NCBI GenBank assembly: GCA_040285825.1 | Contig: JAUPSS010000002.1 | Coordinates: forward strand, 1,860,001 to 1,924,000 | Length of the DNA: 64,000 nucleotides | Direction: 5' to 3' | DNA from: Eukaryota sp. TZLM1-RC | Lineage: Eukaryota > Metamonada: BaSk clade | Shown: piece by piece, positions 39,277 through 49,274 of the stretch | How the letters are laid out: each line of letters starts with the position of its first letter | Position numbering within the stretch: the stretch's first letter is position 1 | The notes under the pieces: generated by a model | What the model was told of the DNA's origin: nothing | Seen by the model: the letters and a program-made list of their open reading frames with translations, nothing else | Database searches by the model: none | Program-made: the position numbers and the translations under genes

Positions 39277-40344
39277 CCAACAAACATCAAAGCGTAAGCG
39301 AAAAAAACAACAAAAAGCACTGAATCGAGAAATTTGTATTGAAAATACAATGTTGAATATCGAGAACAGGAAGATTTTGACAAAAAAACCATTGAAACCG
39401 AATAAGGTCAAAAAAATTGAGCCAAGTCGTGGTGGTTTCAAGCCTGATCCGTTGATTCAATTCAAATCAATGACCCCAAATCAAAATCTCTCCACTGTTA
39501 TGTGCTTTGATTCTTGAAACCTATCAGGATGGTCATCTTTACCAAAATCATGATAGCCAATTTCTCCCACCTGACGAGGTTATCAGCAAAAAGAGAGAAG
39601 AGGGTGCAAATCTTTTGAAAAAGAAAACTGATGAGCAAATGGGTGAGTGGATTTCAGATCAAAAAGTGTTTTTAATTTCGATTGTTATTGGTAAGTTTGA
39701 TCGTCATAATTTCTTTTTGGAGAGTAAATATCCACTTATGTTGAGAATGAGTCCTCAAATCAGATTACCAGACATTGATATGGATGTTCAGGTAGAAATT
39801 CTCTGACGAAAAAATTTTGCTTCGTAGGTTCTTAAACCTTATTGGTATTCATCAACCTTTTTGTTTTCTTAATCATAATTTAATGCAGTTTGATTTACAG
39901 GTTTTGAAAAATAGATTAAATCATTTTGATTTACCTTTTCCCACCGTTCCAGATGATACAGCAATTGATGTGCTCAATCAATTTTCACCGAGATGGAGAG
40001 AAGTTGTCATCAAGGAAATTGGCATTTTTCTTTTAGATACTTTGGTTCTTGCCAAAAAATTCATAAAAATACCCTACGGACATGGATTAGGCAATCTGGC
40101 ATATAAAATGATCAATGAAAAGAAAATCAAACTTCATCAGGAATTTTCCCATATTTTGCCAATTGATTGTTTAGCTACTTCTACTCTGATACAAAATTCG
40201 ATTCAATATGGGCTTCCTGATTGTTTCCTTTGTCAACTTTTCGTGATCTTTCAGAAAGACAAATTTATTGTATCATCTTATAAAACCATTCGAGCAACCG
40301 TCAACTCAATGGTTAAACATTCAAACGTAATACTCAAATTGTGA
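39211..40344 (+). pseudogene. DEDDy 3'-5' exonuclease-like domain (DNA polymerase B type) in Fanzor-B
   Basis: After a basic linker (TSKRKRKKQQKAL), ExoI is CFDLETYQDG (39503-39530, with one extra T at the D/L junction). Then come VFLISIVIGKFD and SDEKILLRRFLNLIG (39802-39843, after another frameshift). ExoII is FLNHNLMQFDLQVLKNR (39865-39915), next is LLDTLVLAKKF and GHGLGNLAYKM, and ExoIII is YGLPDCFLCQLF (40207-40242; Tyr-x3-Asp). The four acidic positions and the Tyr are all present. A single TGA (40342-40344) separates it from the Fanzor part in the same frame. I infer an ancestral exonuclease-Fanzor fusion or tight pair. Alternative: remnant of a B-family polymerase with no polymerase domain left. 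Confidence 0.7.
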
Positions 40345-42505
40345 GAAACTGCTCTAAAATTTCAACAGTTACATATTCACACCACATGTTGCTTAAAGCT
40401 GTATTTACAGTCTTGTTTTGAACGTAATTTTATACCACCACGAATATCTGCCCAATTATATGAATCATTAATGGCCAGAATTCGTTATATTTCAGCTGAG
40501 TATTATGGGCAAAAAATGGCGAAACCAAAAAGTGCATTTCCACAGGATTTTGAAAACTTTATTTATGGTGAAGGAGATGATAGATTATCGACTGCCTTTG
40601 AAGAACAAAAGTTGAACAAAACATTGAGTTATGTAGACCATTTGAGATATAGGCCTGAGTTTTTTCCACTATTTCCAACTAATGGATTCAGTAGACCACC
40701 TGGGTATATGGCCCCAGTAATGTTTGCCAATTTTGAGAATAACTTGAAATTGAATTATGAAAAACATATTAATCGATTTATTAATGTCTTTTTTAACAAA
40801 CCAGATTTGGAAAATGTGTTATCAGAAAGGCACAAGCTGGGTGGATACTCGACGCCATTATCTACAATTAATTCACTTTTTAGATTTAGACTTCGTCAAT
40901 TCAAAAACTTGTTTTTAGTTGATGATAGAGATTGCTTGAGTTCTTTGTTTCATCATCCAGAAAATACTTCAGACCTTCTGGATGATGAATTTTTCGATTT
41001 ATGTGAACAACATGATATAAGAAATAATGAACGTAGAGACATATTTGAAGGTCTTATTGAGCCTTTTACTTGCCAAATTGAGAATTTGGTCACTGACGAG
41101 AATTTAGTTGATAACATATTTCCAGTGAATATACATTTTCTTGCAGACGCTGTTGAAAAAGATCCTCAATTATTCCCAAAACCAGCAATTAGAATTGCTC
41201 AATATATCTCCAGTAGAGAGAAAAAAACCTTATCATATTTCTCCTGTTTCAACCACTGTAGGCCCTGGATATTTTCCTATGGATACAAGAACAATATGGA
41301 CAATTATTAGACAAACACTGATGGACGATTTGTTGCCTGATCAGAAATTCAAAATGGTCAATACACAAGCCCAAATTACGAAATTCAAACCACCTGAGCA
41401 ATTTGACTTTTGGTCTAATATCCTCGATTTAAACCAACCAATGTTCAAACAGAAGAGCTATAAATTCAACAGCATTATCCACACAGATGGATTTAATATT
41501 GCAGTAGAATTTGTTCGTCAGGATTTACAAGGTCAGAAATGTAAGCCAGACAACAAGGCTAGTATTTCTGATTTATATATTGATGACGTTGATGTTGATA
41601 ATTTTCAAAGCAAACGAATTGTTGTTTGTGATCCTGGAAAACGTGATTTAATATACTTTGGGAGTAAAAAGACTGATGAAGAACTAGCCATGGTGCCTGA
41701 ACATGAAACTGAACAACAAAGAAATAGTCAGGTGATGAATCAAGACAAGAAGTACAAATGGTTGAGAATGACTCAGATGTCCTGGTCTTTGAAAAGTAGG
41801 ATGAATGAAAAACAAAAACGATGGGCTACAAAGTATACTGAAATAGATTACGACAGGAACCAAATGATAGAGTCTAACCAAATGACAATCGAAGATGCAA
41901 ACACCGAATTATCTGCGTTTACTGCCAATTCAGCAACTTTTATAGGTTTTTCCAACTTTGGGTTGCCAAACTTCGGCAAGTTTTTTGACAATTGACTTTT
42001 ACAGTCTTGACTTGTGGAGCATTCATAAAATGCACGCTTTTATTCACAAACAAAGACTGAAAGTTGGTTGTTAAAAAATCTTGTGCAGCAGTTTGGCAAC
42101 CCAAAAGACACTTGATTAGTAATGGGTGATTATAGTAAAAAAGGTTCCAAGAATTTGAAACATCAGAGACCTACTCGAGGCAGTGGTTGGATTCAATTTC
42201 TGAAAAGAAATGTGTTTGAAGAATTGATGATTAATGAAGCTTACACTTCAGCAAAATGTCCTGTTTGTTTTGAAAAGGTTGCTACGCTTTTGAGAGTAAC
42301 AAATTCCAGATTCTATAGAAGAGAAAGGACTCCTTTTACTACGTGTCATGGTTTATTAGCTTGTAACAGTGAGAGTTGCAAACTCAGTAACAAAGGCTCA
42401 ACAAAGATTTTCAATAGAAATAAGCTGGCTTGTCTGAATATGTTTGCAATTGCTGAAGCCAGAATGAGTGGTAATGAAAGGCCTCAGTATCTGTGTTGCA
42501 GATAG
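40345..42505 (+). pseudogene. Fanzor-B (Fanzor1-like) nuclease, copy B2
   Basis: Frame 40345-41310, then (after one extra A near 41220) 41220-41995, then 42122-42505. The order is typical of Fanzor1: a long helical/beta N-terminal region with RPPGYMAPVMF; KSYKFNSIIHTDGFNIAVEF; RuvC-I RIVVCDPGKRDLIYFG (about 41615-41665); an arginine helix (KWLRMTQMSWSLKSRM); GDYSKKGSKNLKHQRPTRG; RuvC-II/zinc finger NEAYTSAKCPVCFEK; CHGLLACN; and RuvC-III position FNRNKLACLNMFAIAEARMS, ending RPQYLCCR. The RuvC-III Asp is Asn here and in B1 and B3. The protein would act in the nucleus as an RNA-guided nuclease if the family rule holds. Confidence 0.8.
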
Positions 42506-42558
42506 TTTTTGCAATTATTCCACACGAAAATAGATCGTGTACTTATGGGAATTTTCCA

Positions 42559-43688
42559 TCGTCATTTTGATTCAACTCAACTTGAAATGACGTGCTCAAC
42601 TCATGACTCCAGTTGCCGTTTCCCATAAAACAATTACATGTGAACCAAGACTAGTTACAATTTAAAAAGACACAAGGTACCTTAGGTGGACATTCAAATA
42701 CGAATGATATGGTAATAGACACAAAATAAATTCACATTTGATGGGACCAAATTCACTGAAAACCAGTCAATTATCTACATTCATGTTTTGATAGTTTAGG
42801 TTATAAAATCTGCTGAGCTTTTAGTAGCTGCTTAAGTGCTCTGTGCACCATTAAGAAATCAGAGTTGCACTTTTACAAAAAAAATTGAAAAATCTGATGT
42901 ATCTTAAGTGCTTTCAACTGGAGTAATGATCATGTCGACTCAAAAATTGAACTAATTAGAGTAATGACATTTTACACACTACAACACTGAATGCTATGGA
43001 ATCAGATCGAATGGGACTAAACCCAATGAACCAAAATTTCTTATTAATTACATTATTAATAAACATAAATATAAAGATTAATACTTACACTAAAAGTTTA
43101 CAGCATCAACAGTACTGTGCAAAAAATTGATTTTGAATGAAATTTCAATTTGATCAAAGAATCTGATGGTCCTGTAATTCATTGGGCAGATGTTGGTAGT
43201 AATGCCAAGAATGAAGCATTTAATTTTTTGTTAAATGAATTCAGCTCTTTGCAAGGTGTATCAAGTGCCATTTTTACGACAATTTCTACCATTCGAAATG
43301 AAGTATCTGCAGAAAGAGACATGGCAGCCATCCAGAGGACAAGAAACAGCAACTGGGGAAAAACTGGCATATATCAAAAATGGGAGATTCATTTGGGATA
43401 CCTATCAGAAATGCGACAAACAGATGCAGTTTCAAAATTCGGACTTTTGGGTAGTCTTTTCCAGATGGATTCTAAGGCTTGGCTTGAGTTTGCTCTCAAT
43501 AACCACCAGGATATTCTTATATTTCTTTGTTTTCATTTCAGAAACCAGAATGTTGCACTGTCATACAAATAAACTAAAACACCACTTTTACACCACACTT
43601 ATCACCTCAAAGATTATGTCTGAAAGAAAAAGATCCAACGCCCAAAAAGACCAAACAAGGTTGTGAATTTTGTTTCCCCTACACAACA
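42559..43688. other. 1.1-kb stretch with retrotransposon 3' scraps and an undecided ORF
   Basis: Two minus-strand pieces resemble the family-Y 3' non-coding end (GATGGGACCAAATTCACTGAA near 42738; AATGGGACTAAACCCAATGAACC near 43009). An open frame at 43150-43572 (NEAFNFLLNEFSSLQG ... LEFALNNHQDILIFLCFHF) has no ATG near its beginning and no recognised domain; it may be a gene fragment. The last ~100 bp must contain the NIF3 promoter. Confidence 0.4.
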
Positions 43689-44657
43689 ATGACATCTTTA
43701 TCTGGTATCATTAAGTCTCTCGAAATTATATATCCACGCTCATTGAGTGAAGATTGGGATATTCAAGACCCTCTCCAAGTTGGTGACACAGAGGCCAACA
43801 TCACCAAAATTCTAGTAGCTCTTGATGTACGAGATGAGGTGATTGATGAAGCAATTCAAATAGGAGCTGATCTTATACTAACCCACCACCCATTCATATT
43901 CAAACCTATAAAATCCATCACCAGTACCGATCCTCTTGCTAGGAGGATAATGAAGATGATTAGGCACAATATTGCATGTGTTTGTTACCATACTTCAGCT
44001 GATTCCGCAATCGGGGGGCTTAATGATTTCTTAGCCTTCCAACTCGGTTTGGATGACCTTAGACCTATTCTTCCAAGTGATTCTACTAACGATGAGCTCT
44101 CCACTATTGCTTTTGGTAATATTAAACTTCCATCAACTCAGTTGGAGCTCCCTCTTTCGAAAGGAATGTTCTTTTCTGTTGATGATTCAACATCAAGGTG
44201 CCTTATTTATGGCGAGTCTGATCTCAAGAACCAACTGGAACCCTTGTACTCTCTTCGAGCTGGTCTGGGCAGAAGAGGGGAGTTTAAAGAGGAAAAATCC
44301 GTGAACGAGGTTGTTACTATGTTGAGGACTACTTTTGAAATGTTTTTGGGTAGTAAACACGTACAGCCTATCAGAGTCGCTGGAAGTCTCGAGAAAAAGG
44401 TCAAAAAGATTGGTATCTGTTCAGGTTCAGGAAGCAGTCTTCTGCCCAAAGTTACTGATTGTGATCTCTTTATTACTGGTGATGTTGGTTTTCATCACGT
44501 CCAAGCTGCTGTTGACTCTGATGTTGTGATTGTGGATGCTACTCACTGGAACACTGAAGGGATTTATGAAGAGGTATTTGCCGAACGGATAAAATCTTTG
44601 GTTAATGTGGAAGTTGTTCGGTCAGAGTTTAAGGGTGATTTATTTATTAATTGTTGA
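43689..44657 (+). CDS. NIF3-family metal-dependent protein, 322 aa
   Basis: ATG start, TGA stop. Metal-site motifs are all present: LILTHHPFIFKPIKSI (residue 61), VCYHTSADSAIGGLNDFLA (residue 97), FITGDVGFHHVQAAVDSDVV (residue 257) and DATHWNTEGIYEE (residue 281, His-x3-Glu). The eukaryotic NIF3L1/DUF34 proteins are about this length without the inserted PII-like domain of some bacterial forms; the ~120-residue middle part (YSLRAGLGRRGEF) links the halves. The biochemical role of the family is not settled; bacterial members were once called GTP cyclohydrolase I type 2. A pyrimidine-rich run precedes the start. Confidence 0.95.
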   Translation: MTSLSGIIKSLEIIYPRSLSEDWDIQDPLQVGDTEANITKILVALDVRDEVIDEAIQIGADLILTHHPFIFKPIKSITSTDPLARRIMKMIRHNIACVCYHTSADSAIGGLNDFLAFQLGLDDLRPILPSDSTNDELSTIAFGNIKLPSTQLELPLSKGMFFSVDDSTSRCLIYGESDLKNQLEPLYSLRAGLGRRGEFKEEKSVNEVVTMLRTTFEMFLGSKHVQPIRVAGSLEKKVKKIGICSGSGSSLLPKVTDCDLFITGDVGFHHVQAAVDSDVVIVDATHWNTEGIYEEVFAERIKSLVNVEVVRSEFKGDLFINC

Positions 44658-44756
44658 ACTGAGAAGGTTTTGGGTAATAAATGTAAATAGAAAATTGTAA
44701 TTAAAATAATTTACAAATAAATAAATTAAAATGTACAGTAAAGGTAAGAACACCAG

Positions 44757-46748
44757 CTAAACATCTTGTAATAAGAGCAAACGATGACGTAACGCTTGCT
44801 CATTAACTCTAACCACGGCAAGCTTTGCCTTTAATAGTGGTATATATTCAGTGTTTTCATGATAACTATTGGAAATTATGGATTCAAAGATATTGAACAG
44901 TTGAGAAAGAGTATCTACAATGATAGCATTTGGATCATCTTCAACACTGGAACAAGATAATAAATCAACACATTCATTAAATAATTCTTCCATTTCTTTC
45001 AGCCTGGAACTCAAATGCAGAGCAAAATCATTAGAAGTATTTTCAAGAGTATTCCTCTGAATTATGACCTGTACTCGGTCAATAATGAACGTCAACAAGT
45101 CCTCTACACTGTGATGTAAAAAAATAGAATTTGTGAATGGAACTTCCAATAGGTCAAACAAATGCTTGACTAGAGAAGAATCAATCATTCCAATTGACCC
45201 TGGAAGACTGCCTTCCTTTTCTGTGTTAGTTTCTACATCAACAAGTTCCCCTATTCTTAATCTAATCCTCATCTCTTCATTTTCCTTTTCCTTTTCTTTT
45301 AATTTATTTCTAGTATTTTCCAAATATTGTTGTAAGTGCTTATTTTTAAGTCTTAGAGACTCAACTAATCGTACACGTGATTCACTGACTCTTGAAGACC
45401 CACGTTGACTAGCGACGACCGCTGTCTCGGTGGAGGACAGGTTAATTACATTACTATTTTCCTTTTCTTTTTCACGGTCCATGGACTTAATTTTTTCGTG
45501 CAAATGAGAAATTTTTCGATCTCGTTCTGCCACTAAACCCGAATAATTCAACATTTTAGCCCTGAGGGAAGCAATAACGTCATCTTTTTGACTGGATGAC
45601 GTATCATTACGTGTCATGATCTCATTTGCTTTTTGCTCAACTTCTTCCTTTGCTTTTTTAGCATAATAAACCTTAACTTTTTTCAGGGAATTCGAAAGCC
45701 TTGATAATTCTGATTGGTGTCTCCGATCCCCGCCCTTGATTATGGAAACCAGATGATCAACAACTGTTCTGATTCGGAAGGATGATGATGTGGTAGGATC
45801 AAAAAGAGAGGAAAAGTCAGGAATAACTTGACTTTCCTTGACCAAACTAATTGCAGTAGACACCCCAGATTCAAGAAACCTGAAAAGTCTTTGAGATTCT
45901 GCTAGACGATTGGTTGCTTGAGAAAGAGAGTTCTTTAAAAGTACACAATCACGATTCAAGATGTTGATTGATTGATTAGCCTTTGCGAGCTCAGCATCCT
46001 TTGAAAGAACTTGGTCCAAAAGAGAAACTGAATCATTTGAATGATTGATTGAAGACTTTAATAGACTAATTTCCTTTTCCTGCCGTTCGCACAACTGACT
46101 CAGCTTCCATAAATCACCCTTTAGTCCATTGACTTCCTTTGACTTTTGACCCATGTTTTGACCATCACTTAAAGAAGAGATCAGAGAACGGGATTCTTCA
46201 CTTAATGATCCTAATATAGGTAGTTTAATTAACTTTCTGGATAATTCATCATTTCTTGTTTTTAAGTCGAGAAGTTCTCCAGACTTTTCATCTAATGATT
46301 CTTGAAGGGACAAAATTTGGGAATGTGCAGCTGATAATTGTTCAGAAATTTCCTTTTCCTTTTCAGCAAGTTTTCTATTGAATTCATGTGACTTTTTTAA
46401 TTCTGACCTGGCTTCTTTTAGCTTATCTGCAATGCTTTTTGCAGCAAATGTTGGGTTAGTAGTGGTAATTTCAGCAGAATGAAGAGTGTTTTCCATAAAT
46501 CCTGTTCCTAAAAAGTCGTTGAGAGAAGTAATAACAGACTGCTGGGTGGTGATTTCGGACTGAAGTTCACTAATAGTGTCTATCGAGCCTGTCACTTCCT
46601 GGGAAAGAAATATAATAGTCTCTTTCAGGAATTCCACACTCGCTTTGTGATGTACATCATCAGATGAAACTTCAAACTCTTCTTCTAAATCAGAAAGAAG
46701 GCTAAGAGCTTGATCTACTTGTCTAAGTGTGAGACTGGTGTCTCTCAT
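44757..46748 (-). CDS. Long coiled-coil protein, 663 aa
   Basis: Start ATG at 46748 (MRDTSLTLRQVDQAL). Nearly continuous heptads: ISELQSEITTQQSVITSL, ADKLKEARSELKKSH, KEISEQLSAAHSQILSL, a Lys/Glu-rich segment at residues 350-480 (KVYYAKKAKEEVEQKANEIM, LRLKNKHLQQYLENTRN) and a last helical part (LLKAKLAVVRVNEQALRHR). No N-terminal motor or membrane span. Likely a cytoskeletal, centrosomal/basal-body or Golgi structural protein; nothing in the sequence decides between these. Divergent from the U1A-like gene with 111 bp between starts. Confidence 0.75.
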   Translation of the reverse strand: MRDTSLTLRQVDQALSLLSDLEEEFEVSSDDVHHKASVEFLKETIIFLSQEVTGSIDTISELQSEITTQQSVITSLNDFLGTGFMENTLHSAEITTTNPTFAAKSIADKLKEARSELKKSHEFNRKLAEKEKEISEQLSAAHSQILSLQESLDEKSGELLDLKTRNDELSRKLIKLPILGSLSEESRSLISSLSDGQNMGQKSKEVNGLKGDLWKLSQLCERQEKEISLLKSSINHSNDSVSLLDQVLSKDAELAKANQSINILNRDCVLLKNSLSQATNRLAESQRLFRFLESGVSTAISLVKESQVIPDFSSLFDPTTSSSFRIRTVVDHLVSIIKGGDRRHQSELSRLSNSLKKVKVYYAKKAKEEVEQKANEIMTRNDTSSSQKDDVIASLRAKMLNYSGLVAERDRKISHLHEKIKSMDREKEKENSNVINLSSTETAVVASQRGSSRVSESRVRLVESLRLKNKHLQQYLENTRNKLKEKEKENEEMRIRLRIGELVDVETNTEKEGSLPGSIGMIDSSLVKHLFDLLEVPFTNSIFLHHSVEDLLTFIIDRVQVIIQRNTLENTSNDFALHLSSRLKEMEELFNECVDLLSCSSVEDDPNAIIVDTLSQLFNIFESIISNSYHENTEYIPLLKAKLAVVRVNEQALRHRLLLLQDV

Positions 46749-46859
46749 TCGGAAGGATGTTTATAGCAATGAATCAAGAATCAAGTTTTTTGGTGGTCAA
46801 GTTTCAATTTTCTTTCTTACCATACAGACTCATACATTCCCAAGTTCTTTAACTTTCTT
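46749..46859. promoter_or_regulatory. 111-bp bidirectional promoter region
   Basis: Lies between the start codons of two divergent genes, so it must contain both transcription starts. A pyrimidine-rich run (AAGTTCTTTAACTTTCTT) ends at the U1A-like ATG. No TATA-like box stands out. Confidence 0.5.
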
Positions 46860-47552
46860 ATGGATTATCCACCAAATCAAACACTTTATATAAAAAACCT
46901 CAATGAAAAAGTTCAACTAGCTATACTTAAACGAGCTCTTTATTCAAGATTCTCTGAGTTTGGCCCCATACTAGATATTGTTGCCAACAAGACCTTCCGA
47001 GGTCGCGGCCAGGCCTTCGTTGTGTACAGTGACATCAGCAGCGCCAAAAAAGCTAAGGAAAATCTCGATTCAACACAATTCCTAGATAAACCAATGAGGA
47101 TATACTTTGCTAAATCAAAAAGTGATGCAGTGGCCTCTGTGGAAGGTCAATATGATCCTTCAGTAAGGGAAGCCCGTGCCCAAAGGAGGAAGCTTCTTTA
47201 TGAAACACTTCATGCCCCACAGGCAGAATCAAGGAAACGTACGTCTGCTGCAATGCCAGAGGAAGTCGTTCCTAAAGCAAAACAAGTTTCAAAGAAAGGC
47301 TATGAAACACCATTGGCTGGTCCTAATAAGGTGTTGTTTGTCAAGGGACTTCCAAAGACCATCAGCCAGGATGTCCTCAATGAGTTGTTTTCACAGCACG
47401 AAGGGTTCCAGTCCGCTACTTTAATTCCTGGAAGACCTGGATTTGCATTTATCGAGTTTGGGGATGAATCCCAGTCTTCTATTTGTTTGTCTGCAATGAA
47501 TGGTACTTCTGTTGAAGATTCAACGATTGATGTGTCTTTTGCGAAGGCTTGA
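46860..47552 (+). CDS. U1A/U2B''-type snRNP protein, 230 aa
   Basis: Two RNA-recognition motifs. RRM1 (residues 7-85): TLYIKNLNEKVQLAILKRAL is the RNP2 region with the NLNEK start typical of U1A/U2B''. Then YSRFSEFGPILDIVANKTFR and GRGQAFVVYSD (RNP1), followed by KPMRIYFAKSKSD. A basic linker follows (RRKLLYETLHAPQ, KRTSAAMPEE). RRM2 is at residues 155-230: KVLFVKGLPKTISQDVLNEL, PGRPGFAFIEFGDE, SAMNGTSVEDSTIDVSFAKA. It binds the U1 or U2 snRNA loop in the spliceosome. Its presence fits with the two spliceosomal introns found in this window. Length (U2B'' 225, U1A 282) is closer to U2B''. Confidence 0.95.
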   Translation: MDYPPNQTLYIKNLNEKVQLAILKRALYSRFSEFGPILDIVANKTFRGRGQAFVVYSDISSAKKAKENLDSTQFLDKPMRIYFAKSKSDAVASVEGQYDPSVREARAQRRKLLYETLHAPQAESRKRTSAAMPEEVVPKAKQVSKKGYETPLAGPNKVLFVKGLPKTISQDVLNELFSQHEGFQSATLIPGRPGFAFIEFGDESQSSICLSAMNGTSVEDSTIDVSFAKA

Positions 47553-47992
47553 TTCTTGAGTTTTGGATTGTTGTTCATGAATAATTTTATTGTTTGGATG
47601 TTTGACGTTTTTTGTTAATAAAAAAATTATTTTGTGATGCAACCACATTTCTCTCGCATAATTCAAGAAGGGGGCCTGTTTCTAAGAATTAACTATTAAC
47701 TTAACACTGATGGTATAATTTAATGTTATATTGTTGTCATAATTGTGTATGTTGATTTGCTCTCCTCGTATACAAATTTGACACCTAGACTTTTAACAAT
47801 TCTGGCTACACAACAAATTCCAATACTTTCTATAAACTGACTATTATTTTCAAGACAACATCCGTTGACGGGACTTGATGGTTGAAAGCTGGTCTACGGA
47901 GAAGAGTATTGAATTAAGCCAAAGAAAAAAATATCAGACTTTAACTTGTTCAGACTCTTCCAACATAAAACAAACAAGAATCGGCTACTTTA
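47553..47992. other. 440-bp intergenic stretch
   Basis: 3' flank of the snRNP gene and 5' flank of the Nudix gene. No repeat, ORF or motif recognised. Confidence 0.5.
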
Positions 47993-48680
47993 ATGCCACC
48001 GGGAAACCTTCCTCCTCTTATAGCGAAAGAAGTAGACATCAAACATGAACGCATATATAATGCATCTGGTATACTCATAGTGGATCCTGATTACATAAGA
48101 GGAGTGCCTCATGTACTTGTAGGTTTCCAACACAGACCACGTAGTCGACAGCGCCTTGTGATACATATATTGGGAGGTAAAAGGCGGTCTTCTGACAGAG
48201 ATATGAGGGAAACTGCTTTTCGGGAACTCTACGAAGAAACTGGTGAACTCATAGAAGGTAGTGTTTTTCAAAGTTTTGATGATGCCTATGAATCTAAGAA
48301 AACATCCATTCTTTGGCATCCACCGGGTTTGTTGTTATGCATTGTTCCTTATTTCAGGTAAATTTGGTCTTTTTGTTGTTTCTCTATGGTCCTTTGATCC
48401 TGAAGATCAAGAGATGCTGCGTAATCTTCCCCAAGATTTCGAACGAAAATACGGTTCTGGCGGATCACGAGCAATAGCCGGTCTTGTCTGGGTTCCTCTA
48501 ATAGATTTATTGAGAACTTGTAAATCTAGCTATATACTTTTTAAGAAGCAACATGTAGATACTGTTGATTTCGGTTTTGACTCTCTAAGGGAACCTTTTG
48601 GTTTGGGTAGAATGGCTGTTGAGATTTTGGGAAGACATCCTGTTTCTGAATACTTGAAAGAATGGTTTGTCAGATCATAA
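47993..48680 (+). CDS. Nudix hydrolase with a 31-nt intron, 218 aa
   Basis: ATG at 47993; two exons, 47993-48326 and 48358-48680. Unspliced, the frame ends at TAA 48359-48361. Removing GTTTGTTG...TTATTTCAG (31 nt) restores HPPGKFGLFVVSLW in frame and runs to the TAA at 48678. The Nudix box is GGKRRSSDRDMRETAFRELY then EETGEL (residues 63-87): the REL-x-EE-x-G catalytic helix is intact. The spacing has one extra residue and the GGKR...DxD...TAxRE form seen in NUDT7/NUDT8-like coenzyme A diphosphatases. It would hydrolyse a nucleoside-diphosphate-X substrate; CoA is my best guess. The C-terminus contains WVPLIDLL and a helical end. Confidence 0.8.
48327..48357 (+). other. 31-nt spliceosomal intron in the Nudix gene
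   Basis: GT at 48327, AG at 48356-48357, pyrimidine-rich end TTCCTTATTTCAG. Excision joins codons CCG-G|GT-AAA without changing the frame and is the only way to extend the protein across the TAA. Confidence 0.75.
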
Positions 48681-49050
48681 ATAAAACTGAAAATAACTTA
48701 TTAGCGGAGTGAAATAAATTCAAATCAGTCATTGTCTTTTTTGTTTCAATTTAAACAGAATTTGACTGATGTCGTCCATAGCTTTAGATTGCCGGACATG
48801 GATGAAATTAGCTACACTACTACTCAAGTTACAATAACTGTCAGTAATAACTGATCTCCATAAGAACAAACAAACAACATAGAGTTAAAGTAATAAACAT
48901 AGAGTTTAAACGGAGTAACAATGAGCGGAACAGCTAGAGGGTAAATCGAACTGATGTTGATGACCACTGATAGAGATAAAATGGATAGGCATTTGATACT
49001 ATTGTGGAAATAAGCAATCAATTTGAAATTGCAATCAGCATGTCTGACAG
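48681..49050. other. 370-bp gap, nothing recognised
   Basis: AT-rich 3' flank of the Nudix gene, no convincing ORF or repeat; copy B3 of the Fanzor-B element begins after it. Confidence 0.5.
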
Positions 49051-49274
49051 CGAGATTATTTTGACTCTTCCCATTCTTCTAACATCATGCAGCGAAACGA
49101 GAAGAAGGATAACGAGGTTACGGTCTCAGTTCCCACCTCCTCCTTCAACCTGTTCTTCACAGAACAGCAGAGTACTTCCTCCCAAACTCCTCAGTCGGGA
49201 ACAGTCATCCTGCTTTACAGGAATAAACGGAACATCAGAGCCTCGATTTCTGAATACTAAATATTACTAAATTG

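Larger units (their letters stand above)
38620..42558 (+). mobile_element. Fanzor-B transposon copy B2, longest copy
   Basis: The left edge is set by the start of similarity with copy B3 near TCTAACATCATGCAGC (38666; B3 49077), with the first ATG at 38620. The right edge is the palindrome-like GGGAATTTTCCA (42547-42558), shared with B1 (9063-9073) and B3 (51778-51789). Inside, in order: leader ORF with 2A motif, exonuclease-like domain, Fanzor1-like nuclease. Several single-base frameshifts and stops make this copy non-functional, but all domains can be read. Confidence 0.8.
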
